From assembly GCF_004151105.1 (NCBI RefSeq), contig NZ_PHRF01000165.1, positions 1 through 64,000 of the forward strand: a stretch of 64,000 nucleotides of DNA, written 5' to 3'. This DNA comes from Streptomyces sp. L-9-10 (GTDB taxonomy: Bacteria; Actinomycetota; Actinomycetes; Streptomycetales; Streptomycetaceae). The position numbers were made by a program, and so were the translations under genes. Positions 16,016 to 24,902 of the stretch are shown here, one piece after another. The first letter of the stretch is position 1, and each line of letters begins with the position of its first letter. A model generated the notes under the pieces. That model was not told where the DNA came from, ran no database searches, and was given only the letters and a program-made list of their open reading frames with translations.

Positions 16016-17377
16016 ATGGACAAGCAGCAGGAATTCGTGCTCCGAACGCTCGAAGAGCGCGACATCCGCTTCGTACGCCTGTGGTTCACCGACGTGCTCG
16101 GCTTCCTGAAGTCGGTCGCCGTCGCGCCCGCCGAGCTGGAGCAGGCTTTCGACGAGGGCATGGGCTTCGACGGATCGGCGATCGAGGGCTTCGCCCGCGT
16201 GTACGAATCCGACATGATCGCCAAGCCCGACCCGGGCACGTTCCAGATACTGCCCTGGCGCGCGGAGGCTCCCGGCACGGCCCGGATGTTCTGCGACATC
16301 CTGATGCCCGACGGCTCGCCGTCCTTCGCGGATCCGCGCTATGTGCTCAAGCGGATCCTCGCCAGGACCTCGGATCTGGGCTTCACCTTCTACACCCACC
16401 CCGAGATCGAGTTCTTCCTGCTGAAGGACAAGCCGGTCGACGGCACGCGCCCCACGCCCGCCGACAGCTCCGGCTACTTCGACCACACCCCGCAGAACGT
16501 CGGCATGGACTTCCGGCGCCAGGCGATCACGATGCTCGAATCCATGGGCATCTCGGTGGAGTTCAGCCACCACGAGGGCGCCCCCGGCCAGCAGGAGATC
16601 GATCTGCGGTACGCGGACGCGCTCTCCACCGCCGACAACATCATGACGTTCCGCCTGGTCATGAAGCAGGTCGCGCTGGAGCAGGGCGTGCAGGCGACCT
16701 TCATGCCGAAGCCGTTCTCCGAATACCCGGGCTCGGGCATGCACACCCATCTCTCCCTCTTCGAGGGGGACCGGAACGCCTTCTACGAGTCGGGCGCCGA
16801 GTACCAGCTCTCCAAGGTCGGCCGGTCCTTCATCGCCGGGCTGCTGAAGCACGCGGCGGAGATCTCGGCCGTCACCAACCAGTGGGTCAACTCGTACAAG
16901 CGCATCTGGGGCGGCTCCAGCCGCACCGCGGGCTCGGGCGGCGAGGCGCCCTCGTACATCTGCTGGGGCCACAACAACCGCTCCGCGCTGATCCGCGTCC
17001 CGATGTACAAGCCGGGCAAGACCGGATCGGCACGGGTCGAGGTCCGCTCCATCGACTCGGGAGCCAACCCCTATCTGACGTACGCGGTGCTGCTCGCCGC
17101 GGGCCTCAAGGGCATCGAGGAGGGCTACGAACTCCCGGCGGGCGCCGACGACGACGTATGGGCCCTCTCGGACGCGGAGCGCCGCGCGATGGGCATCGAG
17201 CCGCTGCCGCAGAACCTGGGCGAGGCGATCTCCCTGATGGAGCGCAGCGAACTGGTCGCGGAGACGCTCGGCGAGCATGTCTTCGACTTCTTCCTGCGCA
17301 ACAAGAAGCAGGAGTGGGAGGAGTACCGCTCCGAGGTGACGGCCTTCGAGCTGAAGAAGAACCTGCCGGTGCTGTAG
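16016..17377 (+). CDS. glnA2: GlnA2-type glutamine synthetase-like enzyme
   Basis: 453 aa from the ATG at 16016 (MDKQQEFVLRTLEERDIRFV) with GGTAGGACGG upstream. It has the GSI fold motifs VRLWFTDVLG, GFDGSAIEGF, EIEFFLL, SHHEGAPGQQEID, PGSGMHTHLS, NSYKRI and RVEVRSIDSGANPYL. The adenylylated-Tyr loop of true GlnA is absent: the region reads ADDDVWALSDAE, so GlnE control is unlikely. The S. coelicolor GlnA2 family acts as a gamma-glutamylpolyamine synthetase in polyamine catabolism rather than in ammonium assimilation; that assignment is from knowledge of the family. It is followed by a strong hairpin. Confidence 0.93.
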   Translation: MDKQQEFVLRTLEERDIRFVRLWFTDVLGFLKSVAVAPAELEQAFDEGMGFDGSAIEGFARVYESDMIAKPDPGTFQILPWRAEAPGTARMFCDILMPDGSPSFADPRYVLKRILARTSDLGFTFYTHPEIEFFLLKDKPVDGTRPTPADSSGYFDHTPQNVGMDFRRQAITMLESMGISVEFSHHEGAPGQQEIDLRYADALSTADNIMTFRLVMKQVALEQGVQATFMPKPFSEYPGSGMHTHLSLFEGDRNAFYESGAEYQLSKVGRSFIAGLLKHAAEISAVTNQWVNSYKRIWGGSSRTAGSGGEAPSYICWGHNNRSALIRVPMYKPGKTGSARVEVRSIDSGANPYLTYAVLLAAGLKGIEEGYELPAGADDDVWALSDAERRAMGIEPLPQNLGEAISLMERSELVAETLGEHVFDFFLRNKKQEWEEYRSEVTAFELKKNLPVL

Positions 17378-17407
17378 TACGTGGTGCGGTAGCGCCTCAG
17401 GCGTGAT

Positions 17408-17451
17408 CCGGTCCGGGCCGGCGGGGTTGTCGTACCGCCGGCCCGGACCGG
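17408..17451. terminator. Bidirectional terminator hairpin after glnA2
   Basis: A 17-bp stem (CCGGTCCGGGCCGGCGG, 17408-17424) pairs perfectly with 17435-17451 across a 10-nt loop. It lies between the convergent glnA2 and split-barrel genes. Confidence 0.85.
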
Positions 17452-17482
17452 TCCCCGGACCAGTCCCCGGGCCGGGCGGCGG

Positions 17483-17992
17483 TCAGAACCGCCAGCGCGT
17501 CTGGCTGTAGGGGGCCTTCCCGAAGCCGAAGGCCGTGCGGGGCGCGACCTCGAAGACCAGGGCCACATTGCCCTCGCCGCCCGTGAACCCGCCGTCCTGT
17601 ACGTCGAAGTGCCACTCCGCACCGTATTTCGCCTCCCACAGCGTGGCGAGCACGGTCAGCCGGGACGCGTCGGTCACCCGGACCGCCGTGCCCTCGACCA
17701 CCAGGTCACAGCCGCCGTGGAGGGCGTTCACACCGGTCGTGAGCACGACCTCCGGGTTCCGGGCGAGGTTCATGGCCTTCCGCTCGGCCGCGCCGGTGCA
17801 GAAGTGCAGCGCGCCGTCCGCCCAGACGGCCGGCAGCGGGGTGACATGCGGGCGGCCGTCGGGCCGTACGGTCGACAGCCAGAACAGCTCGGCCCCGGCG
17901 AGCAGGCCCTCGGCCTCCGTCCAGGCGATGGCGGCGGCCTCCGGCTCGCCGTAACGGGTGTCCAGCTCCGTGCGGGGTTGTGTGAGCGCCAT
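17483..17992 (-). CDS. Pyridoxamine 5'-phosphate oxidase-like FMN/F420-binding protein
   Basis: 169 aa. Split-barrel fold features are FWLSTVRPDGRPHVTPLPAV, LHFCTGAAERKAMNL, NPEVVLTTGVN and DLVVEGTAVRVTD. These resemble the actinobacterial PPOX/FDOR family, which binds FMN, F420 or heme and reduces diverse small molecules. The C-terminus FGFGKAPYSQTRWRF is typical of this Streptomyces subgroup. No neighbour suggests a substrate. Confidence 0.9.
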   Translation of the reverse strand: MALTQPRTELDTRYGEPEAAAIAWTEAEGLLAGAELFWLSTVRPDGRPHVTPLPAVWADGALHFCTGAAERKAMNLARNPEVVLTTGVNALHGGCDLVVEGTAVRVTDASRLTVLATLWEAKYGAEWHFDVQDGGFTGGEGNVALVFEVAPRTAFGFGKAPYSQTRWRF

Positions 17993-18138
17993 GGTGCGGT
18001 CCTCTCGTGGTGTCGTACGACAGCTGTACAGAGGGACCGGCGGCGCGAGCGGGACTCATCGGTCTTCCACCGGGACCTGGGTCTAGGCTCGTTTCCTGAG
18101 CTTTGGTCGGACGGGGTCGTGGACAGGAGACGGCGAAC

Positions 18139-21100
18139 ATGGCGCTGCCGGGACGCAGGAGCAGTACTTTCACCCGCCTGCTGCGGCACGGCTTCACCGA
18201 TCCCTCCGCCGCCGAGCGGCTGCTCGACGCCCCCGCGATGTCACTCGTACGGTCCGATCCGATGCTCCTCGACGCGCTCGGCGCCACCGCGGACCCCGAT
18301 CTCGCGCTGCGCGGGCTCGTCAGGCTGGCGGAGGCGCAGCGGCCCGGGGAACTGCGGGTGCTGCTGGACACCGTGGTGACGGCGAAGCCGCTGCGGGACC
18401 GGCTGCTCGGGGTGCTCGGCTCGTCGGAGGCGCTCGGGGACCATCTGGTCAGGCACCCCGGGGACTGGCACGTGCTGGTCACCTACGAACTGGCCGATCT
18501 GCACCCCGGCGTCGAGGAGTTCGAGCGCGGACTCGCCGAGGCGACCGATCCGGTCTCGCTGCGGGTCGCCTACCGCCGCTGTCTGCTGGCCATAGCCGCC
18601 AGGGATGTCTGCGGGACGGCGGACTTCGCCCAGACCGCCGCCGAACTGGCCGACCTGGCGACCGCGACCCTGCGCGCCGCCCTCGCGATCGCCAAGGCGG
18701 CGGCGCCCGAGGACGCCGCGCTGTGCCGGCTCGCGGTGATCGCGATGGGCAAGTGCGGCGGCCATGAGCTGAACTACGTCTCGGACGTGGACGTGATCTT
18801 CGTCGGCGAGCCGGCCGACGGGGTGGGCGGCGCCGCCGAGGGCATCGACGAGGGCAAGGCCATCCAGGCGGCGACCCGGCTGGCGTCCCATCTGATGCGG
18901 ATCTGCTCCGAGTCGACCGTCGAGGGCTCCATCTGGCCGGTCGACGCGAATCTGCGCCCCGAAGGCCGCAACGGGCCGCTCGTACGGACGCTGAGCAGCC
19001 ATCTCGCGTACTACCAGCGCTGGGCCAAGACCTGGGAGTTCCAGGCGCTGCTGAAGGCCCGCCCCGTGGCGGGCGACCCGATGCTCGGCGCCCAGTACAT
19101 CGAGGCGGTCTCCCCGCTGGTGTGGCAGGCGGCCGAGCGCGAGCACTTCGTCTCCGACGTGCAGAAGATGCGCCGCCGGGTTGTCGACAACATCCCGCCG
19201 GGCCAGGTGGAGCGGGAGCTGAAGCTCGGTCCCGGCGGGCTGCGGGACGTCGAGTTCGCCGTACAGCTCCTCCAACTGGTCCACGGCCGCAGCGACTCCT
19301 CGCTGCACAGCGGCTCGACCCTCGAAGCGCTGGCCGCGCTGGCGGCGGGCGGCTATGTGGGCCGGGCGGACGCGGCGCAGCTGGACGAGGCGTACCGCTT
19401 CCTGCGCGCCATGGAGCACCGCATCCAGCTCTACCGGCTGCGCCGTACGCATCTGGTGCCCGAGGACGAGGCGGATCTGCGCCGTCTCGGCCGCTCGCTC
19501 GGACTGCGCGGCGATCCCGTCGCCGAGCTGAACCGGACCTGGAGGCGGCACGCCTCGGTCGTGCGGCGGCTGCACGAGAAGCTGTTCTACCGGCCGCTGC
19601 TCGACGCGGTCGCCCAGCTCGCGCCCGGCGAGATCCGGCTCAGTCCGCGGGCGGCCCGGCAGCGGCTCGAAGCGCTCGGTTACGCCGATCCGGCCGCCGC
19701 GCTGCGGCATCTGGAGGCGCTGTCGTCCGGGGTGAGCCGCAAGGCGGCGATCCAGCGGACGCTGCTGCCGGTGCTGCTCGGCTGGTTCGCGGACTCCGCC
19801 GACCCCGACGCCGGGCTGCTCGGCTTCCGCAAGGTGTCGGACGCGCTCGGCAAGACCCCCTGGTATCTGCGGCTGCTGCGCGACGAGGGGGCCGCGGCGG
19901 AGAATCTCGCGCGGGTGCTCTCGGCCGGCCGGCTCGCGCCCGATCTGCTGCTCCGCGCGCCCGAGGCGGTGGCCATCCTCGGCGACCCCCACGGGCTCGC
20001 CCCGCGCGGCCGTGAACCGCTGGAGCAGGAGGTTCTGGCGGCGGTCGGGCGCGCGGAGACGGCGGAGGGCGCGGTCGCGACGGCCCGTGGGATGCGCAGG
20101 CGCGAGCTGTTCCGTACGACCGCGGCGGACATCATCGGCTCGTACGGTACGGAGGAAAGTCCCGCGGAGGAGGACCCGGGGGCGCTGGTCGACCGGGTGG
20201 GCAACGCGGTCACCGATCTGAACGCGGCGACCCTCGCGGGCGCCCTGCGCGCCGTCGTACGCGAGCGGTGGGGCGACACCCTGCCCACCCGCTTCGCTGT
20301 CATCGGCATGGGACGGTTCGGCGGCCACGAGCTGAGTTACGGCTCCGACGCGGATGTGCTCTTCGTCCATGAGCCGCGCGAGGGCGTCAGCGAGCACGAG
20401 GCGGCGCGCGCCGCGAACGAGGTGGTCGCCGAGATGCGGCGGCTGCTCCAAGTCCCCACCTCCGACCCGCCGCTGCTGATCGACGCGGATCTGCGGCCGG
20501 AGGGCAAGAGCGGCCCGATGGTCCGTACGCTCGCCTCCTACGCCGCGTACTACCGGCGCTGGGCGCTGGTCTGGGAGAGCCAGGCGCTGCTGCGCGCGGA
20601 GCCGATGGCGGGCGACGCCGATCTGGGCCGCCGGTTCATCGAACTCGTCGATCCGCTGCGGTATCCGGCGGAGGGCCTGGGCGAGGACGCGGTACGGGAG
20701 ATCCGCAAGCTCAAGGCGCGGATGGAGACGGAACGACTGCCGCGCGGCGCCGATCCGACGCTCCACACCAAGCTGGGCCGGGGAGGGCTCTCCGATGTCG
20801 AATGGACGGTCCAGCTGCTCCAGATGCGGCACGGCTGGGTGGAGCCCGGTCTGCGCACCACCCGTACCCGGGAGGCCCTGGCGGCGGCCTGCGCGGCGGA
20901 CCTGCTGCCGGCGGAGGACGCGCGGATCCTGGACGAGGCGTGGGTGCTGGCGACCCGGGTCCGAAACGGCGTGATGCTGGTCAGGGGCAGGCCGGGCGAC
21001 ACGTTCCCGTCGGACGGGCGGGAACTGGGCGCGATGGGCCGCTACCTGGGGTACGGACCGGGGCACGTGGGCGACATGCTGGACGACTACCGCCGTACGA

Positions 21101-21153
21101 CGCGCAGGGCGCGCGCGGTGGTGGAGGAGCTGTTCTACGGGGCGGCCAGCTGA
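18139..21153 (+). CDS. glnE: Bifunctional glutamine synthetase adenylyltransferase/deadenylase
   Basis: 1004 aa from the ATG at 18139, with AGGAGA 9 nt upstream; an in-frame GTG at 18103 is possible. Two homologous nucleotidyltransferase halves are visible. The N-terminal deadenylylase centre is GKCGGHELNYVSDVDVIFV (about residue 210) and the C-terminal adenylylase centre is GRFGGHELSYGSDADVLFV (about residue 730). Each is followed by DANLRPEGRNGP or DADLRPEGKSGP. GlnE adds or removes AMP on GlnA Tyr to tune nitrogen assimilation. The GlnA2 in this window lacks that Tyr, so the substrate is a GlnA elsewhere. Confidence 0.97.
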   Translation: MALPGRRSSTFTRLLRHGFTDPSAAERLLDAPAMSLVRSDPMLLDALGATADPDLALRGLVRLAEAQRPGELRVLLDTVVTAKPLRDRLLGVLGSSEALGDHLVRHPGDWHVLVTYELADLHPGVEEFERGLAEATDPVSLRVAYRRCLLAIAARDVCGTADFAQTAAELADLATATLRAALAIAKAAAPEDAALCRLAVIAMGKCGGHELNYVSDVDVIFVGEPADGVGGAAEGIDEGKAIQAATRLASHLMRICSESTVEGSIWPVDANLRPEGRNGPLVRTLSSHLAYYQRWAKTWEFQALLKARPVAGDPMLGAQYIEAVSPLVWQAAEREHFVSDVQKMRRRVVDNIPPGQVERELKLGPGGLRDVEFAVQLLQLVHGRSDSSLHSGSTLEALAALAAGGYVGRADAAQLDEAYRFLRAMEHRIQLYRLRRTHLVPEDEADLRRLGRSLGLRGDPVAELNRTWRRHASVVRRLHEKLFYRPLLDAVAQLAPGEIRLSPRAARQRLEALGYADPAAALRHLEALSSGVSRKAAIQRTLLPVLLGWFADSADPDAGLLGFRKVSDALGKTPWYLRLLRDEGAAAENLARVLSAGRLAPDLLLRAPEAVAILGDPHGLAPRGREPLEQEVLAAVGRAETAEGAVATARGMRRRELFRTTAADIIGSYGTEESPAEEDPGALVDRVGNAVTDLNAATLAGALRAVVRERWGDTLPTRFAVIGMGRFGGHELSYGSDADVLFVHEPREGVSEHEAARAANEVVAEMRRLLQVPTSDPPLLIDADLRPEGKSGPMVRTLASYAAYYRRWALVWESQALLRAEPMAGDADLGRRFIELVDPLRYPAEGLGEDAVREIRKLKARMETERLPRGADPTLHTKLGRGGLSDVEWTVQLLQMRHGWVEPGLRTTRTREALAAACAADLLPAEDARILDEAWVLATRVRNGVMLVRGRPGDTFPSDGRELGAMGRYLGYGPGHVGDMLDDYRRTTRRARAVVEELFYGAAS

Positions 21154-21172
21154 GCCCGTGGGCTCTTCCGGG

Positions 21173-21200
21173 CCCGTACCGCCGCCTCAGGCGGTACGGG
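21173..21200. terminator. Bidirectional terminator after glnE
   Basis: CCCGTACCGCC (21173-21183) pairs with GGCGGTACGGG (21190-21200). The 6-nt loop holds the stop codon of the convergent PAP2 gene. Confidence 0.75.
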
Positions 21201-22104
21201 GGCGGCGCTGTCGCCGTGGCCGGTCGTCGCCGACATGGCGGGGCAGCCGGTACGGCGGCGAGCCGTACCAGGCGTACGAGACCGCGATGCCGAACGCCAG
21301 GCAGAGCATGCCGCCCACCGCGTCCAGCCAGAAGTGGTTCGCGGTGGCGACGATCACGAGCAGTGTGAGCGTCGGATAGAGCAGCCCGAGGATCTTCGCC
21401 CAGGGCGCCGAGGCGAGCGCGAAGATGGTCAGCCCGCACCACAGCGACCAGCCGATATGCATCGACGGCATCGCCGCGTACTGGTTCGACATGTGCTTGA
21501 GGTCGCCGGAGGCCATCGAGCCCCAGGTCTCGTGGCGCAGCACGGTGTCGATGAAGTCCTGCCCGTTCATCAGCCGCGGCGGCGCCAGCGGATACAGGTA
21601 GTAACCGAGCAACGCGACCGCCGTGGTGGCGAACAGCACCAGCCGGGCGGCGGCGTAGCGGCCCGGATGGCGCCGGAAGAGCCAGACGAGCACCCCGATC
21701 GTGACGATGAAGTGCAGCGTCGCGTAGTAGTAGTTCATGCCGACGATCAGCCACGTCACCGAATTCATCGCGTGGTTGATGGTCTGCTCGACCGCGATGC
21801 CCAGGGACTTCTCCGTCTCCCAGATCCAGTCGGCGTTCCGCAGGGCCTTGGCCTTCTGCTCCGGGACCGCGTTGCGGATCAGGGAGTACGTCCAGTAACT
21901 CACCGCGATCAGCAGGATTTCGAACCAGATGCGCGGACGACGCGGTGCTCTGAGGCGCTGGAGCCAGGTGCGGTCCTCGGCCGTGTCCGTGGCCACCGCC
22001 GCCTCGCCGCTCGCGCCCGCGACCGCCTCCTCTTCAGGGATGGGTGACGGGTTCGCCGTACGGCCGCGCAGGCCTTCCTGTGTCTTCACGGTCGATTCAC
22101 CCAT
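21187..22104 (-). CDS. PAP2 superfamily membrane phosphatase (Aur1/inositolphosphotransferase-like)
   Basis: 305 aa. A 50-residue acidic N-terminus precedes about six TM helices. PAP2 motifs are LGYYLYPLAPPRLM, MPSMHIGWSLWCG (motif 2, catalytic His) and ATANHFWLDAVGGM (motif 3, catalytic His). The spacing and the APPRLM segment are those of the actinobacterial Aur1-like subgroup acting on phosphatidylinositol-type or other polar lipids. The substrate is undetermined. The hairpin in its last codons is shared with glnE. Confidence 0.9.
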   Translation of the reverse strand: MGESTVKTQEGLRGRTANPSPIPEEEAVAGASGEAAVATDTAEDRTWLQRLRAPRRPRIWFEILLIAVSYWTYSLIRNAVPEQKAKALRNADWIWETEKSLGIAVEQTINHAMNSVTWLIVGMNYYYATLHFIVTIGVLVWLFRRHPGRYAAARLVLFATTAVALLGYYLYPLAPPRLMNGQDFIDTVLRHETWGSMASGDLKHMSNQYAAMPSMHIGWSLWCGLTIFALASAPWAKILGLLYPTLTLLVIVATANHFWLDAVGGMLCLAFGIAVSYAWYGSPPYRLPRHVGDDRPRRQRRPRTA

Positions 22105-22202
22105 AGCGAGAGAGTCTGCCAGATTCCCGTTCCCGACCGATCATCCCCCGGACGGGTTCGGGCCGCATTCGCTACACCTCAAGGACGACTCCGCGGCACG
22201 CC

Positions 22203-23258
22203 TCAAGCACGACTCCGCGGCCCTGATATTCCCTGAGGTCCGGGGGCCGGACCGGAGGCGGTTGAACCGCGTACCACCAGCTCCGGCATGAAGACGAATT
22301 CGCTGTGCGGGGCGGGCGTACCGCCGATCTCCTCCAGGAGCGTACGGACCGCCGCCTGGCCCATCGAGGGCACCGGCTTGCGGATCGTCGTCAGCGGCGG
22401 ATCCGTGAAGGCTATGAGGGGCGAGTCGTCGAAACCCACCACCGACAGGTCCCGGGGTACGTCGAGACCGAGCCGCCGCGCCGCCCTGATCGCGCCGAGG
22501 GCCATCATGTCGCTCGCGCACACCACCGCCGTACAGCCGCGTTCGATCAGCGCGGAGGCCGCCGCCTGGCCGCCCTCCAGAGTGAACAGCGACTGCTGGA
22601 TCAGTTCGTCCGCCTCTTCGGAGGAGAGCCCCAGCAACTCCTGGACGGTGGCGCGGAAGCCCTCGATCTTGCGGAGGACCGGCACGAAGCGCCGGGGGCC
22701 GACGGCGAGCCCGATCCGCTGGTGGCCGAGCGAGACGAGATGGGTGACCGCGAGCCGCATGGCCGCCCGGTCGTCGGGCGAGATGAAGGGCGCCTGGACC
22801 TTCGGCGAGAAACCGTCCACGAGGACGAACGGCACGCCCTGGGCGCGCAGCTTCTCGTAGCGCCGCATGTCGGCGGAGGTGTCGGCGTGCAGCCCGGAGA
22901 CGAAGATGATGCCGGAGACGTCCCGTTCGACGAGCATCTCCGTCAGCTCGTCCTCGGTGGAGCCGCCGGGGGTCTGGGTCGCCAGCACCGGTGTGTAGCC
23001 CTGCCGGGTCAGCGCCTGGCCGATGACCTGCGCCAGGGCCGGGAAGATCGGGTTCTCCAGCTCGGGGGTGATCAGTCCGACGAGCCCGGCGCTGCGCCTG
23101 CGCAGCCGTACGGGACGTTCGTAACCGAGGACGTCGAGCGCGGCGAGTACGGACTCGCGGGTGGTCGCGGCAACCCCGGGTTTGCCGTTCAGAACACGGC
23201 TGACCGTCGCTTCGCTGACCCCCGCCTGAGTTGCGATATCGGCAAGCCGTGCGGTCAT
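22203..23258 (-). CDS. malR: LacI-family repressor of the maltose regulon
   Basis: 351 aa from the ATG at 23258 (MTARLADIATQAGV). The HTH SEATVSRVLNGKPGVAATTR and hinge are followed by a periplasmic-binding-like core (LVGLITPELENPIFPALAQ, SGIIFVSGLHADTSADMRR, GFDDSPLIAFTDPPLTTIRK). It is divergent from malE, as in S. coelicolor, where MalR represses malEFG and amylase genes and is released by maltodextrin. CTTGCA-type sites lie in the shared intergenic region. A close paralogue is encoded at 28600-29703. Confidence 0.94.
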   Translation of the reverse strand: MTARLADIATQAGVSEATVSRVLNGKPGVAATTRESVLAALDVLGYERPVRLRRRSAGLVGLITPELENPIFPALAQVIGQALTRQGYTPVLATQTPGGSTEDELTEMLVERDVSGIIFVSGLHADTSADMRRYEKLRAQGVPFVLVDGFSPKVQAPFISPDDRAAMRLAVTHLVSLGHQRIGLAVGPRRFVPVLRKIEGFRATVQELLGLSSEEADELIQQSLFTLEGGQAAASALIERGCTAVVCASDMMALGAIRAARRLGLDVPRDLSVVGFDDSPLIAFTDPPLTTIRKPVPSMGQAAVRTLLEEIGGTPAPHSEFVFMPELVVRGSTASGPAPGPQGISGPRSRA

Positions 23259-23327
23259 GTCAGTGGACTGTACCGGGCGTATGTCGGATTGCCCACCGTG
23301 CCCGGGGGCAGGTGGTCGCGGCAAGCC

Positions 23328-23346
23328 CTTGCAAGATCTTGCGAAG
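23328..23346. promoter_or_regulatory. Candidate MalR operator 1
   Basis: CTTGCAAGATCTTGCGAAG contains two CTTGC half sites in direct orientation plus palindromic GCAAGATCTTGC. It lies 70 bp upstream of the malR start. CTTGCAG repeats are the reported recognition element of Streptomyces MalR. Confidence 0.65.
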
Positions 23347-23492
23347 ACTTCCCGCCGTGCTGCCAGGGGAGGCGTGCGATCCGGCCGGGACCGGCACTGA
23401 CCTGCGGAGGCCACCCCTGCCAGCACATGTGGGTTCCCGTCAAGAGGTTGGCCGGCAATCGACAGGACACATGCCGGTAACGATCGGTCGTC

Positions 23493-23534
23493 CTTGCAGA
23501 AATATTCCGCAAGGTCTTTCGGCCATCTTGCAAG
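23493..23534. promoter_or_regulatory. Candidate MalR operators 2 and 3 upstream of malE
   Basis: CTTGCAG (23493-23499) faces CCGCAAGG (23508-23514...), and CTTGCAAG follows at 23527-23534, 64 bp before the malE start. Together with operator 1 they flank the divergent promoters. The remaining bases of 23259-23597 hold no gene. Confidence 0.65.
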
Positions 23535-23597
23535 GCTGTTACGTTCACGACCGACCCGGCGCCGCGACGGAGCGGTACGGCAGTTGAAGGAGTTCGG

Positions 23598-24872
23598 ATG
23601 CGACGTGGCATAACGGCCACCGCCCTGGCCGCGACCCTGGCCCTCGCGGCGACCGCCTGCGGCAGCGACAGTGACGCAGGCAGCGGCAAGAGCTCGGGCG
23701 GCGAGCTCTCGGGAACGGTCACCTGGTGGGACACCTCGACCGTGGGCAGCGAGGACAAGGTCTTCAAGCAGCTCGCCGAGGGCTTCGAGAAGAAGCACCC
23801 CAAGGTCGACGTCAAATATGTCAACGTGCCCTTCGGCGACGCCCAGAACAAGTTCAAGAACGCCGCGCAGTCCGGCTCCGGGGCGCCCGACGTGATCCGC
23901 TCCGAGGTCGCCTGGACCCCCGAGTTCGCCGATCTCGGCTATCTCGCGCCGCTGGACGGCACCCCGGCGCTGAAGGACGAGAAGGACTTCCTCGCGCAGG
24001 CCGCCGCCTCCACGCAGTACGACGGCAAGACCTATGCCGCGCCGCAGGTCATCGACTCCATGGGCATCTTCTACAACAAGAAGATCTTCAAGGACGCCGG
24101 CGTCGAAGTCCCCAAGACCGTCGACGAGTTGAAGACCGTATCGAAGACGATCAAGGACAAGACCGGTAAGACCGGCCTCTATCTGCGCGGCGACGACGCC
24201 TACTGGTTCCTCTCCTTCCTCTACGGCGAGGGCGGCGACATGGTCGACGCCGAGAACAAGACCGTCACCGTCGACAACCCGGCCGGCGTCAAGGCCATGA
24301 CCGTCGTCAAGGACCTGGTCGACTCCGGCGCCGCCAAGACCGACGCCACCGACGGCTGGGAGAACATGCAGTCGGCCTTCAAGGACGGCGATGTCGCGAT
24401 GATCATCAACGGTCCCTGGGCCGTCGCCGACACCTACGGCGGCGCGCAGTTCAAGGACAAGGCCAACCTGGGCATCGCCCCCGTACCGGCCGGCTCCGTC
24501 GCGCAGGGCTCGCCGCAGGGCGGCCACAACCTCGCCGTCTACGCGGGCTCCAAGAACCTGGACGCCTCCTACGCGTTCACCGAGTACATGACCTCCGCCG
24601 AGAGCCAGACCAAGGTCGCCGAGGAACTGAGCCTGCTCCCGACCCGTACGTCCGTCTACGCGCGGCCGGGCGTCGCGGACAACGAGATCGTCGGCTTCTT
24701 CAAGCCCGTCGTGGACAAGGCCGTCGAGCGCCCCTGGATCCCGGAGACCGGCAGCCTCTTCGCGCCGCTGGTGACCGAGTACACCAAGGTCCTCACCGGC
24801 CAGAGCGCCCCCGCCAAGGGCGCCAAGGACACCGGCGACGCCTACCGCAAGCTGCTCAAGGGCTGGAAGTAA
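23598..24872 (+). CDS. malE: Maltose/maltodextrin ABC transporter binding lipoprotein
   Basis: 424 aa. A lipoprotein signal ends in the lipobox LAATAC (Cys at about residue 21), followed by a Ser/Gly linker. The SBP family 1 fold shows TWWDTSTVGSEDKVFKQLAE, GSGAPDVIRSEVAWTPEFA, IDSMGIFYNKKIF, AMIINGPWAV and EYMTSAESQTKVAEEL. It captures maltose and maltodextrins outside the membrane for MalFG. It is the first gene of the malEFG-aglA unit. The ATPase is not encoded here and is presumably the shared MsiK. Confidence 0.95.
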   Translation: MRRGITATALAATLALAATACGSDSDAGSGKSSGGELSGTVTWWDTSTVGSEDKVFKQLAEGFEKKHPKVDVKYVNVPFGDAQNKFKNAAQSGSGAPDVIRSEVAWTPEFADLGYLAPLDGTPALKDEKDFLAQAAASTQYDGKTYAAPQVIDSMGIFYNKKIFKDAGVEVPKTVDELKTVSKTIKDKTGKTGLYLRGDDAYWFLSFLYGEGGDMVDAENKTVTVDNPAGVKAMTVVKDLVDSGAAKTDATDGWENMQSAFKDGDVAMIINGPWAVADTYGGAQFKDKANLGIAPVPAGSVAQGSPQGGHNLAVYAGSKNLDASYAFTEYMTSAESQTKVAEELSLLPTRTSVYARPGVADNEIVGFFKPVVDKAVERPWIPETGSLFAPLVTEYTKVLTGQSAPAKGAKDTGDAYRKLLKGWK

Positions 24873-24902
24873 CGGGTAACGGGAAGGAAGGCGGGCCGGC
24901 TG

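Noticed and set aside
18241..21066. 941-aa minus-strand frame opposite glnE
   Set aside because: An antisense shadow of a clear GlnE with both catalytic halves.
23251..23275. A further RecA-NDp-like motif (ATGTCAGTG) at the malR start
   Set aside because: The first T of TTGTC is missing, the -10 region is GC-rich, and it points away from any plausible gene.
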